Shown here: positions 17,140 through 24,498 of the stretch, piece by piece
Position numbering within the stretch: the first letter of the stretch is position 1
Layout of the letters: every line of letters starts with the position of its first letter
DNA from: Romboutsia ilealis
GTDB taxonomy: Bacteria > Bacillota > Clostridia > Peptostreptococcales > Peptostreptococcaceae
Reading direction: 5' to 3'
Assembly: GCF_900015215.1 (NCBI RefSeq)
Contig: NZ_LN555523.1
Coordinates: 792,912-856,911, forward strand
Length of the DNA: 64,000 nt
Position numbers and translations under genes: made by a program
The notes under the pieces: model-generated
Seen by the model: only the letters and a program-made list of their open reading frames with translations
Told to the model about the DNA's origin: nothing
The model's database searches: none

Positions 17140-17778
17140 TTGAAAATAGTAAGTTACAATATTCATAAGGGTATGAATGCTAATAATGTATTTACATTAA
17201 ATAAAATTATAAAATATTTAAAAGAATTAGATGCAGATATAATATGCCTTCAAGAGATTCTTTACAATCAATTTGCAATTTTAAAACAAAGTCTAAAATT
17301 AGATGGAGTATTTGCAGCAAATATCAATAAGCCTACCTTAATGTATGGAATAGCTACACTTTCAAAAAATGAAATTTTAGATAAGAAACATATGCTTTTA
17401 AAAAGTAAGGGAGAACAAAGAGGTTTTTTACATACAAACATATTTTCTAAGATATATTCTGTAGATGTAATAAATACTCATTTAGGTCTTGATAAAGATG
17501 AAAGAAAAGAACAACTAAACCAAATAGTAGATTATACAAATAGATTACGAAAAGCTAAAGTAATCTGTGGAGATTTTAACGAAAAAAATATATTCATAAA
17601 CAGATTTAATGATAGTGCTATATATACAAACAATCAAAGTATAGCAACATTTGAAAAGAGTAATGCAAGGATTGATTATATATTAGTAGACAAATCACTA
17701 GGAATATATAAATACAAAGTAGATAAAATAAATTTATCAGATCATTATCCAATTATAACAGAGATAAAATTAAATTAG
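17140..17778 (+). CDS. endonuclease/exonuclease/phosphatase (EEP) family protein
   Basis: This is a compact 212-residue member of the EEP superfamily of metal-dependent phosphodiesterases. Visible motifs are SYNIHKG (residues 4-10), the metal-binding Glu in CLQEIL (near 36), INTHLG, CGDFNEK and, at the end, the catalytic SDHYPI. There is no secretion signal. Substrate (DNA repair, nucleotide or lipid headgroup) cannot be decided. It starts with TTG at 17140 after AGGGTG. It is a single gene lying upstream of vanW. Confidence 0.85.
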   Translation: MKIVSYNIHKGMNANNVFTLNKIIKYLKELDADIICLQEILYNQFAILKQSLKLDGVFAANINKPTLMYGIATLSKNEILDKKHMLLKSKGEQRGFLHTNIFSKIYSVDVINTHLGLDKDERKEQLNQIVDYTNRLRKAKVICGDFNEKNIFINRFNDSAIYTNNQSIATFEKSNARIDYILVDKSLGIYKYKVDKINLSDHYPIITEIKLN

Positions 17779-17875
17779 ACAATATGTAACAATAAAGTTA
17801 CACATTTCGATTAAATATTGTATAACATTAATGCTTAAAATATAATTTATATGATATTTAAAATGAGGTGGAGAA

Positions 17876-19171
17876 ATGGGCAAAAATAACATAGGAGTAA
17901 GTCAGACTAGTACTTTAGATGAAAGCTTTTATAAAAGTGGAAAATCGAATGTTAAAAAGTATAAGATTGTAGGACTGATGGCTATTATTTGTGTATTAGG
18001 GGTTTCAATTAATTATTTTAATAAAAAGTATATATACACAAATGTAATAGCTAAAAACATATTTGTAGAAGGTATAGATGTATCGAACCTGACAAAAGAA
18101 GAAGCAATTAATTATTTAAATGAAAATGTAATTTTAGGTGAGTTACAACTTAATTATAATGGAGAAACAAATGTAATATCACCAGATGAAATTGACTTAA
18201 AGTATAATACTAGTGAAGTTGTAGAGAAAGCTTATAATTATACTAAAACGGACTCATATTTTGAAAATGTAAAAAGATTTTTCAACCTTAATAAAAATAG
18301 CAAGAATTTAGAAATAAAATCTTTATATAATGAAAATAAGTTAAGTGAAAAAATACAAAATATATCGGACTCAATAAATGTGGATATGAAAAATGCAACG
18401 GTCTATATATCTGATTCTGGAAATATTAGTACATCTAGTGCAAAAATAGGTAAAGAATTAGATATAGCATCAACTAGAGAATCTATTTATGATGCTATAA
18501 AAAATAAAGATTATAAATCTATAGATTTAAAAGTAAACATAAAAGAGCCAAAAATAAGTACAGAAGCGGCTAAAAGTGTAAATACATTACTAGCAGAATT
18601 TAGTACAAAATTTTCAACAAAGGATTCAAATAGAGTCACAAATGTAGTACTATCTGCAAAAGCAACAAGTGATGTATTACTAATGCCAGGAGAAGAATTT
18701 TCATATAATAATCTAACCGGTAAAAGAACTGCATCAAATGGATACAAAGATGCTCCTGTTATAATAAATGGAAAATTAGAACAAGATGTAGGTGGAGGAG
18801 TGTGTCAAGTATCTAGTACTTTATTTAATTCAGTATTATATTCTGGTCTTGATGTAACATCAAGAAGAAATCACTCATTAAAGTCAAGTTATGTATCAAT
18901 AGGAAGAGATGCAATGGTTAGTGATGGTGGTAGTGATTTTAGATTTAAAAACCCATACTCTCATCCAGTATATATAAAAAATACAGTAAGTAACGGTGTA
19001 ATAACTTCTAAAATATATGGAAATATATCTGATAAGAAAAATATAAGTATAAAAGTAGAGCCATATACAACAGAAGGATTAGATGCTGCAAAAACATACA
19101 TAGAATATAAAGATTCAAATGGAAAAGTAATAAAAACTCAATACATATCCAATAGTGTATATAAAAACTAA
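17876..19171 (+). CDS. VanW-family protein with peptidoglycan-binding-like domain
   Basis: In 431 residues, a cytoplasmic N-terminus of about 35 residues and one transmembrane helix (near 40-55) come first. A YkuD-associated type putative peptidoglycan-binding region (about 65-215) follows, then the VanW domain: LMPGEEFSYN, GGGVCQVSSTLFN and RNHS near 320-350. VanW domains are extracytoplasmic and their activity is unknown. The name comes from a vancomycin-resistance cluster, and nothing here indicates resistance. The ribosome site is GAGGTGG. Confidence 0.88.
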   Translation: MGKNNIGVSQTSTLDESFYKSGKSNVKKYKIVGLMAIICVLGVSINYFNKKYIYTNVIAKNIFVEGIDVSNLTKEEAINYLNENVILGELQLNYNGETNVISPDEIDLKYNTSEVVEKAYNYTKTDSYFENVKRFFNLNKNSKNLEIKSLYNENKLSEKIQNISDSINVDMKNATVYISDSGNISTSSAKIGKELDIASTRESIYDAIKNKDYKSIDLKVNIKEPKISTEAAKSVNTLLAEFSTKFSTKDSNRVTNVVLSAKATSDVLLMPGEEFSYNNLTGKRTASNGYKDAPVIINGKLEQDVGGGVCQVSSTLFNSVLYSGLDVTSRRNHSLKSSYVSIGRDAMVSDGGSDFRFKNPYSHPVYIKNTVSNGVITSKIYGNISDKKNISIKVEPYTTEGLDAAKTYIEYKDSNGKVIKTQYISNSVYKN

Positions 19172-19180
19172 AAATAGTTA

Positions 19181-19218
19181 AAAAATATAGCTAATATTTA
19201 TATTAGCTATATTTTTTT
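19181..19218 (+). terminator. terminator after vanW
   Basis: AATATAGCTAAT/ATTAGCTATATT stem followed by seven T. Confidence 0.88.
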
Positions 19219-19301
19219 GTTGTTTTTATTGGAAAAACATATCAAAAATGATATTATAATTATATTAGAAAGAAAAAAATGTAAAAAAGTGAGGGAGGAA
19301 C

Positions 19302-20255
19302 TTGAACTTTATAGGAAATAGGTACTCTATTTTAAATATAGAAGAGAATATAGAGTTTAATAAACTTTATAAAGCAAGAGACTTATACGAAAATAAAACT
19401 ATTTTATTAAAAGTAATAGATCATAATGAGCATATATGTGAAGATTTTGTAGCAAATCTAATTGATGAATCTACCATAATAAGAGATATAAATTCACCCT
19501 ACATATTAAATATGATTGATGTAGGTGTTGATTATAGAGAATATGGTATATGGTATTATATGGTATATGACTATGAAAAGGGTATTAGTTTAAATAATAT
19601 AATAGAGGGGAATTACCTTCACTTAGAAGCTATAATATCAATAGCAACTCAAATACTAAAAGGATTAGAAACGGCTAAAGAGCATGGAATATATCATGGG
19701 GACTTAAATCCAAGTAATATTTTAGTAGATAAATGGTACAATATAAAAATATTAAATTTTGGAGTTACTAAAGCCAATGAGGGTGTAAACATAAGAGCTG
19801 GGAACAATATAAAATATTTATCCCCACATCAATTATGTATTGACTATACAGATATAGAGAGTGACTTTTTTGCTTTAGGATTAATTTTATTTGAATGTAT
19901 ATTTAAAAAATTACCATTTGGCGAAAGTAATGATGAGAAAGAAATGTTAAAGTTTATAGATAAAGGTATAAATTTTAATGATTTAAGGGCTATAAATGGA
20001 AATGAAGAATTAATATATATAATAAGAAAGCTTTTAAATCGAACAAATAAGTATAGTGAATTTAAAGAAGTTATATTAGATTTAAGTTCTATAATGTATG
20101 AAAAAGCAGATATAAAAGAATCATTACTAATAGAAGATGAATTAGATTATAAACATGAAGATAAAGCTAAAGTTATGAAAAATAGAAATAAACTATTGTT
20201 AATATCCGCAATTATAATTATTATACTTTCAACACTAACGACATTAATAATATAG
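19302..20255 (+). CDS. membrane-anchored Hanks-type kinase-like protein, possible pseudokinase
   Basis: The 317-residue protein kinase fold covers residues 5-270 and is followed by a C-terminal transmembrane helix (297-315). Visible elements are the VAIK-like Lys in ILLKVID, a helix-C Glu in DESTII, the catalytic loop YHGDLNPSNIL (HGD instead of HRD, with catalytic Asp and Asn kept), and NFG where DFG is expected. No glycine-rich loop is visible. Loss of the DFG Asp would weaken Mg-ATP use, so it may be a pseudokinase or an atypical kinase. There are no PASTA repeats. It starts with TTG after GGGAGG. A single-gene unit. Confidence 0.82.
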   Translation: MNFIGNRYSILNIEENIEFNKLYKARDLYENKTILLKVIDHNEHICEDFVANLIDESTIIRDINSPYILNMIDVGVDYREYGIWYYMVYDYEKGISLNNIIEGNYLHLEAIISIATQILKGLETAKEHGIYHGDLNPSNILVDKWYNIKILNFGVTKANEGVNIRAGNNIKYLSPHQLCIDYTDIESDFFALGLILFECIFKKLPFGESNDEKEMLKFIDKGINFNDLRAINGNEELIYIIRKLLNRTNKYSEFKEVILDLSSIMYEKADIKESLLIEDELDYKHEDKAKVMKNRNKLLLISAIIIIILSTLTTLII

Positions 20256-20263
20256 TAAATAGC

Positions 20264-20302
20264 AATAGATACATATAAAAATGTTTAAATGTATCTATTT
20301 TT
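20264..20302 (+). terminator. terminator after the kinase-like gene
   Basis: AATAGATACAT/ATGTATCTATT stem then six T. The T-tract is also the first six bases of the intact dispersed repeat. Confidence 0.85.
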
Positions 20303-20491
20303 TACGCTTAAGGATATTATAATACTTAAAAATGTGGATAAATTCTAAATGTAAGTAATATCAATAAATTGGCTTTGAGCGTAAAAAAGATTTTGAAATG
20401 CTTCGCCCACGCAGTGGCTCAAGCAACGGACGAAGTCGTTGGCGACATGAAGTGTTTCGCCAACACGTCGCTCAAGCGAAGCGAATTTTTT
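20298..20491 (+). repeat. intact copy A of the ~195-bp bipartite dispersed repeat
   Basis: The left module (20298-20388) is bounded by TTTTTTACGCT and AGCGTAAAAAA, which are inverted repeats. The right module (20389-20491) runs from TTTTGAAATGCTTCGC to GCGAAGCGAATTTTTT and is rich in short palindromes such as GTCGTTGGCGAC. The right module is markedly GC-richer than its surroundings. It differs from copies B (27170) and C (28726, inverted) at only a handful of positions. A decayed right-module relic continues at about 20571-20640. No credible coding capacity. Confidence 0.9.
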
Positions 20492-20713
20492 ATATAGAAG
20501 GAAACGATTATATAAAATTTTTGTATATAACCTCTCAATATAATCAATATCAATAATTTTATAAATTTTTAAGCAATGGATGTATTCAAAGTGTTGACGA
20601 GGGTATAACGTTGGCGAAATAAAGGAAATGAATTTTAAGATTTGAATATAATTTAAATAAAATGTAAAGTATAATGAAAATAGGATAATTATTAAAGTTA
20701 GGGAAGATTAAAT

Positions 20714-21514
20714 ATGAAAAGAGTTATAACTATAAACTCAAATAACTTAGAAAAATCATTAGAGACAAAAGAATTACTAACTAAAAAGCTTATGGAGAAT
20801 AATTTTTTAGTTAGTTCCAAATTAGAAGAAAATACAGAACTTATAATATCTATAGGTGGGGATGGATCTTTTTTAAAAACTATTCAAGATTTTAAATTTC
20901 CAAGTGTACCTATGGTAGTAATAAATACAGGTCATTTAGGATTTTTTGCAGAGTTTGATCCAGAGGAAATTGATAAATTTATAGATTTGTATAAAAACAA
21001 TGATTTTATTATACAAGAAGTATACCCTTTAAAAGGTAGTATATGTACTAAAGACAGCAGTAAAGATATCTATGCAGTTAATGAAATAGTAATTAAAAGT
21101 GTTTGTTCAAGAACGCTTCATTTAGATTTAAGAGTTAACGAAAATAAAATTCAAAACTTTAGTGGAGATGGGATGCTTATATCAACGCCTATTGGTTCTA
21201 CTGCATATAATTATTCAGCAGGTGGAAGCATCATAGATCCAAGCTTAGATACATTACAGCTTACACCACTTGCACCAATGAACACTATTGCATATAGATC
21301 ATTTACGTCAAGTATAGTTTTATCTGCAAAATCAACGATAAATATAGTACCAGAATATAGATTTGAAAATTCTATATTAGTAGTTGTAGATGGAAATGAA
21401 TATAGATTTAATGATATTACAGATATTAATATTGTAAGAGCTGATTTAAAATTAAAGCTTCTTAGACGTTCTGATTTTGAATTTTGGAAAAGAGTATCCG
21501 AGAAATTTTTATAG
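20714..21514 (+). CDS. nadK: NAD kinase
   Basis: It phosphorylates NAD to NADP with ATP or polyphosphate. The 266 residues match the family. GGDGSFLKT near residue 53 is the NAD-kinase GGDG motif with its catalytic Asp. NTGHLGFF, NEIVIK and SGDGMLISTPIGSTAYNYSAGG are the other conserved blocks. ATG with AGGGAAG upstream. Monocistronic, with repeat elements on both sides. Confidence 0.95.
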   Translation: MKRVITINSNNLEKSLETKELLTKKLMENNFLVSSKLEENTELIISIGGDGSFLKTIQDFKFPSVPMVVINTGHLGFFAEFDPEEIDKFIDLYKNNDFIIQEVYPLKGSICTKDSSKDIYAVNEIVIKSVCSRTLHLDLRVNENKIQNFSGDGMLISTPIGSTAYNYSAGGSIIDPSLDTLQLTPLAPMNTIAYRSFTSSIVLSAKSTINIVPEYRFENSILVVVDGNEYRFNDITDINIVRADLKLKLLRRSDFEFWKRVSEKFL

Positions 21515-21517
21515 ATT

Positions 21518-21550
21518 AAAAAGTAGTGAATTATGTTCACTACTTTTTTA
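21518..21550 (+). terminator. terminator after nadK
   Basis: AAAGTAGTGAA/TTCACTACTTT hairpin then T-run. Confidence 0.9.
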
Positions 21551-21572
21551 ATATAGTTAATAATTTAATCTA

Positions 21573-21684
21573 TTGTGCTAGTTATTTTACTACAAATATT
21601 GAAATTGCTACATAAAGTTTTTTACAAAGAATATAAATTATTCTAAACTCTAGTATTTTCAATAATTAAATCTAACTAGCACAA
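21573..21684. mobile_element. 112-bp MITE-like element, copy 1
   Basis: Terminal inverted repeats TTGTGCTAGTTA (21573-21584) and TAACTAGCACAA (21673-21684) bound an AT-rich, non-coding core. The same 112 bp recurs at 29620-29731 with only about three differences. The sharp ends and short length fit a non-autonomous mobile element. A duplicated structured RNA cannot be excluded. Confidence 0.7.
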
Positions 21685-21804
21685 CGAGTTAATTTAGGTA
21701 TTTTTAAATTATAATGTGACTATTTAGTAATTTTATTGACCTTATTATATTAATTTAGTTAATGTATAATAATTATATTATGATAAATAAGATTGGAGAA
21801 ATTT

Positions 21805-22506
21805 ATGATAAATATACTTATGATTGAAGATGATAGTACAATAGCCTTTGGAGTAAAATATGCACTAGAGCAAGAAGGCTTTAATATTGATATATGTAAA
21901 GATTTAGAAAGTGCTAGAAATAATATAAAAGAAAAGGAATATAGCATTATATTATTAGATGTTATGCTTCCAGATGGAAATGGATATGATTTTTGTAAAG
22001 AAATAAGGGAAAATAATGAAACACCTATAATATTTTTGACTGCTTGTGATGAAGAAGTAAATATTGTAATGGGTCTAGATATTGGAGGAGATGATTATAT
22101 GACAAAACCTTTTCGAGTAAGGGAGCTTATATCTAGAATAAAGGCTGTACTTAGAAGAAAAGGTATTTATAATGAAAGTAAAAAAGTGCTTAAATTTGGA
22201 GATTTAAGTATACATACTTTAGAAGCAAGAGTATTTAAAAATGGAGAAGAAGTGTTTTTAACTTCTATTGAATATAAGTTATTATTAATTTTAATACAAA
22301 ATAACAACACAGTATTAAGTAGGTCTAAAATATTAGAAAAGCTTTGGGATGTTACCTATGATTTTGTAAATGATAACACACTTACTGTTTATATAAAACG
22401 TCTTAGAGAAAAAATTGAAGACAACTCAGCTGATCCTAAATACATTCTTACTGTAAGAGGTATGGGATATAAGTGGAATGGAAGTGAAAATAATGTTTCT
22501 ATCTAA
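21805..22506 (+). CDS. OmpR-family response regulator
   Basis: The 233-residue protein has a receiver domain (acidic pair EDD near residue 7, phospho-acceptor Asp in LLDVMLPDGNG, Lys in TKPF) and a C-terminal winged helix (LTSIEYKLLLILIQN, TVYIKRLREKIE, TVRGMGYKW). I prefer the ATG at 21805, with TTGGAGAA upstream, over the in-frame TTG at 21793, which is inside that ribosome site. Its 3' end overlaps the kinase gene, and an ABC transporter follows. This is the layout of peptide-antibiotic sensing (Bce/Vra-like) modules. Confidence 0.93.
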   Translation: MINILMIEDDSTIAFGVKYALEQEGFNIDICKDLESARNNIKEKEYSIILLDVMLPDGNGYDFCKEIRENNETPIIFLTACDEEVNIVMGLDIGGDDYMTKPFRVRELISRIKAVLRRKGIYNESKKVLKFGDLSIHTLEARVFKNGEEVFLTSIEYKLLLILIQNNNTVLSRSKILEKLWDVTYDFVNDNTLTVYIKRLREKIEDNSADPKYILTVRGMGYKWNGSENNVSI

Positions 22507-23734
22507 TGTTGAGGTAAAAGGATTTATAAGAAATTATTTAATATTGTTTACAATTACGATAGTTTTTTCTATAGGAATTAGTTTTGTAAGTATAAATATA
22601 ATTAAAAATAAAGTAGTAGAAAATAATCAAGCCATAATTGGTAGTATAGTTGCGGCTAATCCTAGCTTTGAAAAGGAAATAATTAATGTAATAACCCAAG
22701 GAAAATCAACGAAAAACTTAAATTTAGGAAAAGATATTTTAAATAAGTATAACTATAATAAAAATATTAGTTTAAATAATGAACCTATTATTAAATCAAG
22801 TTTACCAAAAATAATTAGATTAAATGCTTTATTTATAGTAGTTATTTTTCTTGTAATTATATTAATGGTTATGGTTTATTTTAAAAATTTCTACAATGAT
22901 ATTAAGGATATGACTGATTATGTATATCATAGCTCAGAAGGAAGAGATTTTGAAATGAAAAAAAGAAACCAAGAAGGACAAATTGGTTTACTTAAAACTG
23001 AATTACTAAAAATGACTAATATATTAAAGGAAAAAGTGGACCTTTTAAATAAAGAAAAAGTATTTTTAAATGATACTATTTCAGATATATCACATCAGCT
23101 AAAAACTCCTATGACTTCTCTTATAATTTTAAATGATTTAATGTATGGAGATATTTCAAAAGAAACTAAGCATGAATTTTTAAATAAGATAAAGTCACAG
23201 TTAACTAGGATGGAATGGCTTATAAAGAGTATATTAAAGCTTTCAAAAATAGAAGCTAAGGTTATTGATTTTAATAAAGAAAAAGTAAATGTAAAAGAAT
23301 TAATAACTAGAGCGATACAACCAAGTATTATTCCAATAGAACTTAAAAATATTAATATTAGTATAAGCGGAGAAGAAGATATTACATATATTGGAGATAT
23401 AAATTGGTCAACAGAGGCTTTAGTAAATGTAATTAAAAACTGTGTAGAACATACACCAACAGGTGGGAATTTAGACATTAAATATGAGCAAAACCCACTT
23501 TACTTAGAAATTATAATAAAAGATGATGGAGAAGGAATTGATAAAAAAGATTTACCACATATATTCAAAAGGTTTTATAAAGGCAAAAGTAATTCTAAAG
23601 AAGATAGTGTTGGAATTGGACTAGCAATGGCAAAGTCTATAATAGAGAGTCAAAATGGTGATATTTATGTAAAAAGTGAAAAAAATAAAGGTACAGAGTT
23701 TCATATAGTCATCCATAAAACTTATAGTGACTAA
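22493..23734 (+). CDS. sensor histidine kinase
   Basis: The 413-residue kinase has two transmembrane helices (about 14-37 and 106-126), a roughly 70-residue external loop, and a HAMP-like linker. The H-box DISHQLKTPMTSL carries the phospho-His, the N-box is NVIKNCVEHT, and DDGEGID and GIGLAMAKSI form the ATP lid region. The ATG at 22493 follows GGAAGTGA and overlaps the regulator gene by 14 bp. An in-frame ATG at 22478 is possible but lacks a site. The external loop is larger than in classic intramembrane-sensing kinases, so direct ligand sensing is possible. Confidence 0.92.
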   Translation: MFLSNVEVKGFIRNYLILFTITIVFSIGISFVSINIIKNKVVENNQAIIGSIVAANPSFEKEIINVITQGKSTKNLNLGKDILNKYNYNKNISLNNEPIIKSSLPKIIRLNALFIVVIFLVIILMVMVYFKNFYNDIKDMTDYVYHSSEGRDFEMKKRNQEGQIGLLKTELLKMTNILKEKVDLLNKEKVFLNDTISDISHQLKTPMTSLIILNDLMYGDISKETKHEFLNKIKSQLTRMEWLIKSILKLSKIEAKVIDFNKEKVNVKELITRAIQPSIIPIELKNINISISGEEDITYIGDINWSTEALVNVIKNCVEHTPTGGNLDIKYEQNPLYLEIIIKDDGEGIDKKDLPHIFKRFYKGKSNSKEDSVGIGLAMAKSIIESQNGDIYVKSEKNKGTEFHIVIHKTYSD

Positions 23735-23820
23735 AATGTAATAATTAAATTCACTTTAGAGTAAGAATGAAGTTTTAAACTAATAAGTGTAAGATTACTA
23801 AATGATTTATGGAGGAAAAC

Positions 23821-24498
23821 ATGGAAATTTTAAAAGTAGAAAACTTAACTAAAAGTTACGGCAAAGGTGAAGCTAAAGTTGATGCTTTAAAAAATATAAA
23901 TTTATCAATAAATAAAGGTGAATTTGTAGCAATTGTAGGTCCAAGTGGTAGTGGTAAAAGTACTTTATTACACTTACTAGGAGGAGTAGACAAGCCAACT
24001 AGCGGTAAGGTTTATATAAATGATGTAGATATATATAATTTAAAAGAAAAAGATTTATCTATATTTAGAAGAAGAAACGTAGGACTTATATATCAGTTTT
24101 ATAACTTAATACCAGTCCTTAGTGTAAAAGAAAATATACTATTACCGGCAGAACTTGACAATAGAAAAATAGATAAAGATTACTTAGATGATTTATTAAA
24201 AACATTAGGATTAAAAGAAAGAGCAAATCATCTTCCTAATGAATTAAGTGGAGGGCAGCAACAAAGAACTTCTATAGGACGAGCTTTAATAAATAGACCA
24301 TCTATAGTTTTAGCAGATGAGCCAACTGGAAACTTAGATAGCAAAAATTCTAAAGAAGTATTAGAATTATTAAAATTATCTGTTAGAAAATATAATCAGA
24401 CATTAATAATGATAACTCACGATACAAGTATTGCACTTCAAGCAGATAGAGTTATAACTATAGAAGATGGTACTATAAAGCAAGATGAGGTGATATAA
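23821..24498 (+). CDS. ABC transporter ATP-binding protein (MacB/LolD/BceA type)
   Basis: The 225 residues show Walker A GPSGSGKST near residue 39, Q-loop YQFYNLIPVL, signature LSGGQQQR, Walker B VLADEPTGNLDS and the H-loop ITHD. The PTGNLDS form is characteristic of the FtsX-coupled type VII export and mechanotransmission family. The ATG at 23821 sits 4 bp after GGAGGAAAAC. A shorter-spaced in-frame ATG at 23809 is part of that ribosome site. The stop abuts the permease start. Confidence 0.94.
   Translation: MEILKVENLTKSYGKGEAKVDALKNINLSINKGEFVAIVGPSGSGKSTLLHLLGGVDKPTSGKVYINDVDIYNLKEKDLSIFRRRNVGLIYQFYNLIPVLSVKENILLPAELDNRKIDKDYLDDLLKTLGLKERANHLPNELSGGQQQRTSIGRALINRPSIVLADEPTGNLDSKNSKEVLELLKLSVRKYNQTLIMITHDTSIALQADRVITIEDGTIKQDEVI

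Noticed and set aside
17876..19171. Vancomycin-resistance locus implied by VanW
   Set aside because: No vanHAX-type ligase or dehydrogenase genes; VanW proteins are widespread and not diagnostic.
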